64,000 nt of DNA, taken from Leptidea sinapis. Its lineage: Eukaryota > Arthropoda > Insecta > Lepidoptera > Pieridae. Position numbers and translations under genes: made by a program. Each line of letters starts with the position of its first letter. The stretch's first letter is position 1. The stretch lies in the NCBI RefSeq assembly GCF_905404315.1, contig NC_066292.1, positions 8,494,001 through 8,558,000 of the forward strand. Reading direction: 5' to 3'. Shown here one piece after another: positions 11,701 through 20,529 of this stretch. Under the pieces are notes generated by a model. That model was given only the letters and a program-made list of their open reading frames with translations, ran no database searches and was not told where the DNA came from.

Positions 11701-13412
11701 AAAAAAAAAGAGTAATAACGTACCCAATTATAAAAGTTTGGACATCTCTACCTGCAGCCATTTTAATTTTAACCCGCCCACACACCCATTTCATTCATGT
11801 TCCTTGCGAAGGGCGCACGGGCTGCGTGGCGCATCACTAATACTATAAGTTATAACACCAATAATCACGCAATTAACGCGAACGCAAAATTTGGACATCC
11901 GATTCAGACGCGAGTTGTCGGCTGAGTGAGCGATTTGCGATTGGCGGCATCGGTCAAAGGTCAGTGGCGGACAAACGCGTGATAAGCCCCACCTTATTCC
12001 TTTGAGCCGCCGCTCAACTGACGCTAGCCTTAAGCCATTGGATCGAGTTCAGGGCGATAACCTTAGTTTACTGTTAGAATAAATAAGTCAGATGTTCTCA
12101 AGATTTTTAAATGTTTTTTTTAATGCATCATTTAATCTAAAGGATTTTGATTTTGATTTTATTTTTAGTTGTGTCTCTACATTCAATTTAATATCCATTT
12201 CAATTATTGTACAGGGTTTTTTTTAAAACAGTGTATAATATATATTATCGGATATAAAATATGCTTGTGAAAAGAATTTTCATATTAAATTGATTAAAAT
12301 TTCACCAGATACGACACGAACAAACAGAAGTATGTGATAGAGTACGACAAACTGAGCTGCATAGAACCGGTCGACACTCCGTACTGCAGCAGCTACCAGC
12401 TGACTACTACCAGGTAACTATTATGTAGAGGCTGTGATATCATTATTGATTGAATTTGAAGCAGAAAACATATCATTAAATTCATAAAGCATAACATTTA
12501 TCTATAGCTTCTTTTTGGCCTACTTTAAAGCCGCTATCGCAAGAAATCACCTAAATAGCTCATAATTGAAACAATTTCTTGACAGTTTATATCAAGATTA
12601 TATTTTTACAATTAATAATTACATATCTACACAATATGAGACGAAATTTCATTGTTTATTGTCGTTTCTATTTTTTATAGGTAGTGCGAAAATAAATTAT
12701 TTAACTACCCCTAACAAAAGTTAGGTTAGGTTAGGTTAGGTTAGGTTAGGTTAGGTTAGGTTAGGTTAGGTTAGGTTAGGTTAGGTTAGGTTAGGTTGGG
12801 TTAGGTTGGAGCCATGCTAATCATTCAATCTAGATAAAAATTGTACGAAAATGTATTAATATACCAATACTATTTAACATGACATAGTTTTGTTAAAAAA
12901 ATTGTATTATGTTTGCAATAAATTAAAAATGCTTAGAAGCATTTTCTTTTTATTAACTATGACGATCTTGTGCGAGAGAGGTACACTAGCTCCGCTCGAT
13001 TCCTCAAGGCCATTGGCTAGGTCCCCAGCCTTAACAGAAATTCATACTAAAATTCAACATGAAAAAAAGCAACTATAACAAAGAAAGATTTATTTTAATA
13101 TGTATATAGAGTGCAATGTATCTTTTGCTGGTATCAGCTGATCAGTCACTAACAATCTAACCCAATATTCATCATTTTCATTTCATTATTTATAATATTG
13201 TTTACAAAATTTAATTTAATCTCCGATGAAAATCATTGAAACTAAACGTGTTTATGAAAATATTTGTATTTTTCCAATGCAGTTCATCAGGGTCTCCGCA
13301 AGAGAAGGAGAGGCCTGGTACTCCAGGAAGCTTCAGCGAGAGAGTGTCCACCTTCAAAGTCAAGCGGGTTTCTTCGTTCAAGAGCACGAAAATATATGAT
13401 AGAAGTTATTAA
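2753..13412 (+). CDS. Inward-rectifier K+ channel (Kir A), 5'-partial, nine exons
   Basis: Tetrameric plasma-membrane potassium channel subunit of the Kir/Irk family. Exons: 2753-2897, 3429-3620, 4721-4792, 6545-6655, 7590-7696, 9501-9650, 10454-10573, 12309-12413, 13283-13412. All introns are GT-AG, phases agree, and the joined frame gives 376 residues plus a TAA stop. In order it shows the cytoplasmic N-terminal strand (KRLVTKCGVEN), slide helix and M1 (LRWRWIVIG onward), an extracellular loop with the conserved Cys pair (RLCVTG and EECPE), pore helix plus filter TIGFG, M2, then the Kir cytoplasmic fold (GFSKKAVVCMRDGQLCLMMR, TKEGEV, LLWPVTLTHVID, TEIVWGHRF). The first exon begins with one base completing a codon, so at least one coding exon lies upstream. 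None was recognisable in 1-2750, and the equivalent Kir B intron is 4.6 kb. M2 has Ser where strong rectifiers have Asp. The C-terminus is split over two exons where Kir B has one. Confidence 0.93.
2965..3260 (+). repeat. SINE-like repeat, family S1 (near full length)
   Basis: S1 is about 300 bp: it begins accagtgggaggctcctttg, contains ggcgccgtagctagtgaaat and an internal hairpin (gtgccgctcag ... ctgagcggcac), and ends tcgtcccttatt then cataaaaa. This copy lacks the first few bases and lies in the intron between Kir A exons 2753-2897 and 3429-3620. Confidence 0.9.
4721..4792 (+). other. Kir A selectivity-filter exon (TIGFG)
   Basis: This 72-base exon, phase 0 at both ends, encodes TTIGFGDRSIDEECPESIFLFVMQ in part: the K+ filter is TIGFG rather than the usual TIGYG, followed by the second extracellular cysteine and the start of M2. 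GFG filters do occur in functional Kir channels (mammalian Kir6 type), so this is not by itself a defect. Acceptor is ttttcag at 4715-4720 and donor is gtgata at 4793. Confidence 0.93.
4828..5120 (+). repeat. SINE-like S1 copy, full length
   Basis: Begins accagtgggaggctccttta and ends tcgtcccttatgta, with the A tail nearly lost. In the Kir A intron after the filter exon. Confidence 0.9.
5140..6540. other. Kir A intron, no gene seen
   Basis: AT-rich intron sequence between the filter exon and the M2 exon. No open frame with recognisable protein and no repeat family that I can name. Confidence 0.6.
7202..7493 (-). repeat. SINE-like S1 copy, full length, reverse
   Basis: Starts (plus strand) ttttttatgaaaattaggga and ends ctaccactcccactgat. 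In the Kir A intron before 7590. Confidence 0.9.
7700..8465. other. Kir A intron, no gene seen
   Basis: Intron sequence with short open frames on both strands around 8070-8467 that show no protein family features. 8340-8410 weakly resembles a retroelement 3' end. Confidence 0.5.
8470..8680 (-). repeat. Non-LTR 3' tail (reverse)
   Basis: The plus strand begins aaaatcaaatcaaagtcact followed by ttattcatgtagg, typical of the reversed 3' end of lepidopteran retroelements. No coding sequence recognised. Confidence 0.45.
8875..9045 (+). repeat. Non-LTR 3' end with poly(A)
   Basis: Contains gcctccacggcccatgtcct and gaggaggttttagtcggtat and ends in a 13-base A run. Similar sequences terminate R1-like elements in moths; assignment tentative. 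Confidence 0.5.
9107..9285 (-). repeat. tRNA-derived SINE (family S3), reverse
   Basis: Reversed: gaaaggttggctcagttgga (A-box-like), gggttcgagtcccgcgtcgt (B box), then ttttgtgtaactcatcccag and an aacataacaaatt end. About 175 bp. Kir A intron. Confidence 0.8.
9807..10270 (-). repeat. CR1-like non-LTR 3' end (Kir A intron)
   Basis: Plus strand has cacttattggaagtcaaaac, ctcagatatgagaagaacgg and gaggtattattaagaaagtc; reversed, it gives the family RT tail and 3' UTR. It lies between the exons at 9501-9650 and 10454-10573. Confidence 0.75.
10880..11286 (+). pseudogene. piggyBac-like transposase C-terminal relic (Kir A intron)
   Basis: The motif LWPMAVFYGMIDIACINAYI is characteristic of the end of the piggyBac catalytic domain. 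It is followed, after a frame break near 11115, by a cysteine-rich tail (AYCKYCPSIIKRKAN, then C...H...CQKC) and a stop. The N-terminal two thirds are absent. It lies between Kir A exons at 10454-10573 and 12309-12413. Confidence 0.78.
12721..12810 (+). repeat. Interstitial telomeric repeat (TTAGG)n
   Basis: Fifteen perfect TTAGG units (12721-12795) and three imperfect ones (ttggg, ttagg, ttgga). TTAGG is the canonical insect telomere unit. It lies in the intron between Kir A exons 12309-12413 and 13283-13412, far from any visible chromosome end. Confidence 0.97.
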
Positions 13413-13442
13413 TAACTCATCTTAAGTAAATATTGATTTACA

Positions 13443-13990
13443 ATTCAAATTCAATTATTTTTATTCATAATAGGACTCAAAATCACTTATTGAACGTCAA
13501 AAACTACCACCCATTCAAAATAGACTGCCTCAGACCTGAGAAGAACGGGCGCAAGAAACTCAGCGAGCTTTTTTTATGAATATATGGATAACAATGTAAT
13601 ATCGTACAATAAATATTTATAATTAAATCGCCTGAGGGTATCCGCTCTATTCCCAGTCTGTGGTATCATTAAGAAAATCGTGTATATAACCTTTCAACAC
13701 AAACGTTTTTTAACAATTCTTTTAAATTTCGTATCGCATTTGTTTTGTACATTTTCTGGGATCATATTGTAAAAACATATACATCGCCGTTTATGTTTGT
13801 TCCTAACAAATGTCTATAATTATATTTATAATACTCAGTATAATTTGTATTAAAAATATATGTAAAACTCGAACGAATTAACTTTCTGCAATTCGCTGGT
13901 ATTCGACCCCTTCCTCACAACCTCGTTCACAACCCCGAAAGCAGGAGCCGATAGCACGTTTTTAATGTAATATTGTATATGCTTTCTTAG
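13443..13990 (-). repeat. CR1-like non-LTR 3' end, right after the Kir A stop
   Basis: Same family: cacttattgaacgtcaaaaa, cctcagacctgagaagaacg, cagtctgtggtatcattaag. It begins only 31 bases after the Kir A stop codon, so it either forms part of the 3' UTR or has displaced it. Confidence 0.75.
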
Positions 13991-14014
13991 TGCTGCGATT
14001 CAAGATCTGAGGCT

Positions 14015-14440
14015 GATCTCTATCGAGCGTACTTAGACTTTACTCACGTAAAACTTACCTGAGTTTATACTTAGCGTCTAATCGTCTAATCTTTGATTAG
14101 ATAGTCAATTGACATCTGAAATTTTGCTGGGATTAAGCTAAGACAACCCAATGCGAAAGCTAAGTTCGCATTTCCTCACACTCACCCAAGTTTTAGGTAA
14201 AGTCTGAGCAATCCTTGGCGGCTATACCCTGTTTCCTGATACTATTTGTATTACTCGCGTCAAGAAGATACTGCGGTTCGTAAAGGCAGCAGGGCTTGTC
14301 GACGAGCTATAAGTATGAGTGGCGAACACAATAGTTCAATTCTGGACGCGGTTTTACTAGGACCCAATTAGGACTAGCCAAATAGCTACCCTTGCTCTCA
14401 AATAATAATAGTAATTTAGAGCAAAGTCTAAGTTTGCTCT
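14015..14440. repeat. Candidate non-autonomous element with TAGACTTT / AAAGTCTA ends
   Basis: Left end cgtacttagactttactcac and right end gagcaaagtctaagtttgct face each other. A related pair bounds about 61545-62490. No coding sequence. Confidence 0.4.
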
Positions 14441-15620
14441 TTAAATATGAGCCTGAGAGCAAAAGTGACTATAACACAACGCGCATTGACAAAATTACAT
14501 CATGTATTAATTAAACCCATAATACTCTGTACCGTATGTAGCCTACTAGAATTATTAGTGAAAAGCAATACCTTATTTCTAGTGTTCTTCCAATGAAAAA
14601 TAAATAGCTGTTCGTCAGTACTGACTCCTTATTTTGTAATACCTAATAAATCCTTTTAAATAATTTGATGATTGTTTTATTATATGAAAATAATAAGGAA
14701 TGAAAAATTAACTGTCAGTAAAATAAGATAGATTACTTTTAGTAAAGGTTATTTGAGTAAAGTTATTTGATACCACCACGCAGTAAATGTGTGCAAGCAC
14801 CATTTGTGTTTTGAATTGAAGGGCGCCGATGATTTCATATAATAATTGGACCACTTAATGCGATATCAAATGATTATGTTTTCGTTCATTTTAGTCAATC
14901 ATTCGGCACATGGTATTCGAAATGAAAACAAATTGAAGCAAGAGTGATGAAGTCATAAATAAACTCATCCGACGATGTTCAATAACATTGGCAAAGGTAT
15001 AATGCCACTACACTGAGTGGGAACTCCAAATGAACGAAAAATTAATAGTATGAGCAACAATAGAACATTCTCTCGTTAAATTGCAATCAAGCCTACCATA
15101 ATAAGGAATAAGAACTTCAGGCAAAACCTGAGTCTACCTTAGATCATGTTGTGAACCCTCGCGGCAATAAATACGCTTTCACAAGGCACGAACTGCCTAA
15201 CTTAGGAGGATCTAAATTTCTTGGACTACAAATAATATTTTATAAAACATGGCAATCTGTAAACGAAACAGCGACATCAAATCGCTGATATCTCTACAAG
15301 CTGTTACTTAATTTCCCGTGGAAACAGTGCATGAGTCCATTGATTCGTAGTCATTTCCAATAGAATTTTCTGCTGAGACTTAGATAAACAAATAAACTCA
15401 TTTGCAAAAATGCGGTTTTAATTCTTTCCGTCCCTTTAGAATATGCAATTTATGCAATAAAAGTATTTTAATCATTTGAGAATATTACTGGCACATTTGT
15501 GAAGTGTGTGGTCAATGACGTTCTATGTTGTGGTGTATGTTAAAGTTTACTCAAATTTTATTTAAGACATAGTTGGAATTTGACAAATTTAATTTAATTG
15601 CGTATTTGGGCGGGAATTTT
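14441..15620. other. Spacer between Kir A and Kir B, no gene seen
   Basis: Unique-looking AT-rich sequence without recognisable coding or RNA features. Confidence 0.55.
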
Positions 15621-15624
15621 TGAT

Positions 15625-15930
15625 ACCAGTGGGAGGCTCCATTGCACAGGATTCTAGATTTTGGGTAGGTACCACAACGGCGCCTATTTCTGCCGTGAAG
15701 CAGTAATGTGTAAACATTACTGTGATTCGTTCTGAAGGGCGCCGTAGCTAGTGAAATTACTGGGCAATTAAGAATAAACATCTTATGTCTCAAGGTGACG
15801 AGCGCAATTGTAGTGCCACTCATAATTTTTGGGTTTTTCAAGAATCCTGAGTAGCATTGTAATGGGCAGGGCGTATCAATTACCATCAGCTGAACCTCCT
15901 GCTCGTCTCGTCCGTAATTTCATAAAAAGA
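15625..15930 (+). repeat. SINE-like S1 copy, full length (Kir A-Kir B spacer)
   Basis: Begins accagtgggaggctccattg and ends tccgtaatttcataaaaaga. Confidence 0.9.
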
Positions 15931-16084
15931 TCTAAAATGGTTGATAGAACGATAACAGCGAGCAAAATTATAGATATATACAAAAATATAGTGGTGTAGT
16001 CAATGGAAGAGCCCAGAGGCTCAATGTGAGTCGTTCGACTTTTCAGAGGACTTGACAACGATATGGTATGGTATGGTATAGGGG

Positions 16085-17035
16085 CTCCTGTTTCCGCAAT
16101 TAGACCTCTAGCATGGGTCCATTTTGCGTGCAGTAATGGCCAGTTACTCCAACCAGCCCAGCTCCTTCCAGAAGTTCAGAACATTCCTGGGGTGTTCGCA
16201 GACTTCCTGGAGCGACCTCGTATTGGTTAAGGTTTTTGCCCGTTGGTTGGCCATCCCCGCACATTCCAGCATTACGTGAGCGACCGTTTCGCCTTCGGCC
16301 AGACAGCCTCTGCACTTAGGACTGTCCGTTACCCCGATTGTGAAGAGGTGTTTGTTTAGTGATGTGTGTCGTTGGTGAGAGAGCGTATCCATGAGCGCAT
16401 TTGGCTGAAGGGCAGTGGCAGAAGTGGCAATGAACCAGTCACTAGATTTGCCGATGCCCGCCTTGCAAGCTCATCCGCTGCATCATTTCCCAACGAACCG
16501 CTATGTCCCTTGATCCATTGCAGAGTAACCCGGTTATAAGAGGCAACTTGTTCAAGGGTTTGGTTACACTCGTGTATTAATGCTGAGTTGTAAGGTACCC
16601 TTCAGCTCTGTTAGTACCGACATGCTGTCAGAAAGAATTCTGATTCTGTGGCCGTGTACTTTTCTTCTCAATATTGCGCTGGCGGTTTCCTTGATGGCTA
16701 CGCACTCACATTGGAAGATGGAGCTGTTTCTGCCCAAGGGTATGGAAGTGTGTATGTTCAGTTCCTATGAGAAGATGCCAGCACCAGTTGAGAACGATAT
16801 CAAGAGACTGGTTCCGGTAGAAGGTCTGGGTCTGGAAGAAAACCATACAAAGAAGCTCGATATGACTGCTTCCTGGTGAACCATTGAGAAATCGCAAATT
16901 TTCTTATGTCAACCTCAAAAAGCCTCCAGAGAGGTATGCAAACCAGGTTATGGATTGTCAGGAGGAGGCTTCTAACTACCAATATATGCAGTTGCCGTCT
17001 AGACCGTGCCCCTAAATTACTCCGCAAGCACAAAG
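16085..17035 (-). pseudogene. Non-LTR element 3' part with RNase H domain
   Basis: Minus strand shows an RNase H-type segment (RIRILSDSMSVL near 16640, VTLQWIKGHSGSLGNDAADE near 16500), then a Cys/His motif, CRGCLAEGETVAHVMLECAG, near 16290. An RNase H domain after the RT is found in R1/I/Jockey-type elements. The RT core is missing; frames are broken. The remainder to 17035 is probably the same relic but is weakly supported. Confidence 0.78.
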
Positions 17036-17640
17036 TAGCTAGACTTAGCTTCGCTCGAAATTGTGCGACGTAGACTCAAGAGGACTGGGGTTGAGCATTA
17101 TTCTCGGATGAAACCATAATATCACTATGTGGTGAGGACCGACGTCGGCGAGTACTGCGAAGGCAAGGGGTGCGTTAAGCAGAAGTTTGCTTTGAAGAAA
17201 TAACCCGTTATGGTGGAGGCTCAGTTATGTTTTGGCAGCGATTATTACTACGATTACGATTTTCTAGAAAACGGCACTTTGAATGCACACGGTTACATAT
17301 TAGAAGTCCTAATTCCTTACGTACAACACGCAGTAACGTTTCTTGGAGAAAATTTGATTTTTATGGACGATAACGCTCGCGCTCACCGTTCTGGCGATGT
17401 GGTGGCGTATATTCAAGAGGTCCGGTTTCATTGATTAGATTGGCTAGCTCGAAGCCCCGACCTTTATCCACATTTGGGATGTTCTAAAATGAAGAGTAAG
17501 ATCGGTGCAGCCGGCTCCGCAAAACATCAGGGAGCTAAGGAATGTAATTGCTGCGCAGTGGGAGCGTATTCCACAAGAAACACGCAATCGATAGCATGCC
17601 CGTACGAATATAAGCTGTCGTTTTAGCAAGAGGGGGCCAC
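17035..17640 (+). pseudogene. Tc1/mariner transposase relic
   Basis: Plus-strand fragments in several frames: LFSDET-like sequence near 17100, RRRVLRRQG near 17140, RYGGGS near 17205, FMDDNARAH at about 17360, and a C-terminal block after 17420. It differs clearly from the element at 23240 and has no recognised terminal repeats. Frameshifts and stops throughout. Confidence 0.82.
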
Positions 17641-17659
17641 ACTCGATATTAAACTTTTA

Positions 17660-19145
17660 CTTTTTTATTTTTGTTAGAAAAAACTTAAGTTTCTAGCCGT
17701 CTTTTTCATTTAATGAACGGATACTACCTGTTTAGACTCTAGAATCATTTTTCATTACTTCCATCGAAATGTAATGACGAAATGATAGAAACTACTTTTT
17801 GCTTAGTTATTTAAAGTATGATGATAGTACAAGCTACGTAGAATTATGAAATAATCTGAAGATGCCACTTCAAAACAGGTTATTTACCTTTTCTTTCGCA
17901 AAAGATCTTAATCTTAAATAAATAAATCTTAAATCTTAATAAATCTATATAAATACAAATATTTAGAAATTTATTAAGATTACATACTTCATAATAAATT
18001 AAGTTTTATTTGTAATACAACATATGGCATGCATACATCCACAGATGGTCGTGGAAATCTTTGGGGGAGGTCTTTGTCCAGCAGTGGACGTCTTCCGGCT
18101 GATGATGACGATATGTCATGCATTACCTTGCATGGTTTTTATAACTTGTTTAAAAAATACTAAAGCTATAAATGTTAACCAATTCAAACGACTGGCAATG
18201 GATTCTTGCTACTTCTTCTTCTACTTACTTCTTTCCATTTAATTTCATCTTTACCAACCCGGTTAACGTTCGTAAAACTAATTGTTTAGATATTGTGTAT
18301 TAGTATCATGTTTTGGATCATAATAAGCAAATATTTTCTGTTTTCTTGAAACAGAAGCATACAAGTTTACATATTTTAAAGAGTTACATGTATGCAACGT
18401 GCTATCAGTAACCTAGATCTTGTATTATCAGTCATAACTTACACACAAACCGTTTTCGCATAATGTCGTACTTACCTACCTTACAATAAATACAAACGTA
18501 CCTTATTTACATATCCTTCACTTTAAGTAAATATAAAAGTCAATGGCCCACATTCAGAGCTCTGTTGTTTAAGACATAACATAGTTAAACTTCATTTAAG
18601 TCTGTCTGTGTATTAAAATAACTGAAATTGTATTTTTGCAATTATTTTTTTGTAAATACATTTTCGGCATCGCCTACGCAAAGGTGGAATACTACTACAG
18701 AGTTAAAAAAATATCTCTATTAAACCATTATATACTTTTTTTTGGATTCCGTAAAAAGGACTCTAATTATTATTACTACAACTCCGCTGTCGGTCCATCC
18801 GTGCGTCTGTGAGCGGTTATCACATAAAACGGGATAGTGAGACAACAGAAATATGAAACATTGTATGTATAAGTATTGACACCATAATAATGCAAAACCA
18901 AGATGGCAAATTATTTTTAAAATGTTGGAAGGTCTAGTAAGAAAGATTATTTTTATATAATTATTTAAAAAATACATAGCCATCACGTGCGATTTTGACT
19001 GACCGGATTTGATGTATTGTTTTAGCAAATTGTAGAAAAAAAAAGAATTGAAACATCTGTTTAATGTTACAAATAACATTACATCACCTTTTTATATTAA
19101 ATTTGTTGGCTCTCAAGCTGTATTAATTAATTAATTAATAATAAT
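17660..19145. other. Spacer upstream of Kir B, no gene seen
   Basis: Apart from an RTE end at 18035-18115 and a ggtccatccgtgcgtctgtg-containing repeat-like stretch near 18790, nothing is recognisable. The open minus frame at 18720-19079 is low complexity. Confidence 0.5.
18035..18115 (+). repeat. RTE 3'-terminal fragment
   Basis: Contains ggtctttgtccagcagtgga followed by cgtcttccggctgatgatga, identical in kind to the end of the 27085-27470 copy. Confidence 0.7.
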
Positions 19146-19149
19146 ATAA

Positions 19150-19385
19150 TAATATTGACAAACTTTTACATAAATTATGTTGCCCAAAACTAGGCATAGC
19201 CTGTACTATTGGAACAAGACAACGATACATTTAACACAATATTCTTACTTAAACATCTTAAATTCTAATATGCATCCATGACAAGGTAAAAAACATTCAT
19301 ATTCATCAAATAAATGTTTGCAGTTTCGAATCCGCGACCTATAGCTCAGTAGGTAGGGTCACTAACCAGTGGGCTACAAAGGGTC
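19150..19385 (-). repeat. tRNA-headed SINE S2, reverse, with head
   Basis: Reversed it reads gtagcccactggttagtgac, cctacctactgagctatagg, then ggattcgaaac, body and tail as in the 270-505 copy. Just upstream of Kir B. Confidence 0.75.
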
Positions 19386-19996
19386 GTGAAATTAGTCCAG
19401 TTTTAAGTGAAAAAGAAATTAAATTCAGACTTGTCAATACAGAAGGGTTAATTTTACAGTATTTTTGTTCTTACATGTTAGATACATGATTAAAACGCGA
19501 ATGAATCCGAAGGAGACGTGTAGTATTACATTTTATCACTTATCTTCAGGATAAGGTGCGACAATATCTTGACATAAGATAAGAAATCAGTACAGAAGGT
19601 ATTTTGAATTAGTACCATAATACTTACAATATAAAATAAATCTCCAACTAACTAAAACATAATAATAAAAAGTTGAAGAATTCTAAACAAGAGTAAGACA
19701 AACAAAAACAACAATATAAAGTTTTAAATGTGAAAAATTAAATCGTGCATTGTGTTACAAAAGAAAACGAATACTAATAAATTAGAATACTCGAAGTGGA
19801 TTAGATACAGTGGTTGAGGTGATTGGTTTTAATGACGTGGTTTTATTGGAGATTTGTGAAATTTGCAGTGTTAGAGCTCAAGTAGTAGTGAAATTTTTTA
19901 TGATATTATTGTTACAACACATATTAATAATAAATTGGACATGAAGATATAGAGTAAATGAAAATTGTATAAAATTGTTAACTACAGTACATAAAT

Positions 19997-20529
19997 ATGG
20001 CTAATAATAACTATGAAAGTGAAAGGAGAGGTAGTAGAAACAGAGCTTTAGAACGATCATTAAGTTACTCCGAAGCAATTGGCAATGGGTCTGCCAGATC
20101 TTCAATAGAGATTCCCAGAATTGCCAACACCGAAGTATATACAAACGAGGAATTAAAGAAACATTACAGAATTTCACAAACATATGTAGAAGGGAAGGAG
20201 ATTGTATTCCCAAATATTGTTACTAATGTGGATACAACTGTGCCGATGGATTTTGGAGGTTATGTATACAGTTCGCAGTCTAGTGAAGATGAACAAACAG
20301 ATTCTGGGTTAATTATGACGATAGATGTTGAGACAGAAAGTCCCAGGTCGTCAGACAAACGGAATGTTTCAGACGCGTCTACTAGACCCCTAGTCAGCAG
20401 TAGCTCTCCTAATGACACCTATGAAAGTATAGAACCAGATCGCGAGGGTATTTACAATGAGGCTCCTTCATCTGTGTTCGAGTATTCAACGCCATATTCA
20501 AAACGACGAAGAGCAGCCAAGAGATGTCG
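19997..20529 (+). other. Kir B first exon: long N-terminal tail
   Basis: This exon encodes 177 codons plus two bases. Composition is Ser, Glu, Asp and Asn rich, with no membrane segment. The end is strongly basic (SKRRRAAKRCR), continued by the next exon (RQHGRPMRSRR). The donor is gtaaga at 20530 and the remaining two bases are completed by T at 25150 to give Arg. The tail is much longer than the typical Kir cytoplasmic N-terminus. Its role is unknown; the basic block just before the slide helix could contact phospholipid or act as a trafficking signal, which is inference. Confidence 0.85.

Noticed and set aside
15551..15886. 111-codon minus-strand frame
   Set aside because: It is the reverse of an S1 SINE copy; the same false frames recur in other S1 copies (for example 38682-38936 and 45795-46040).
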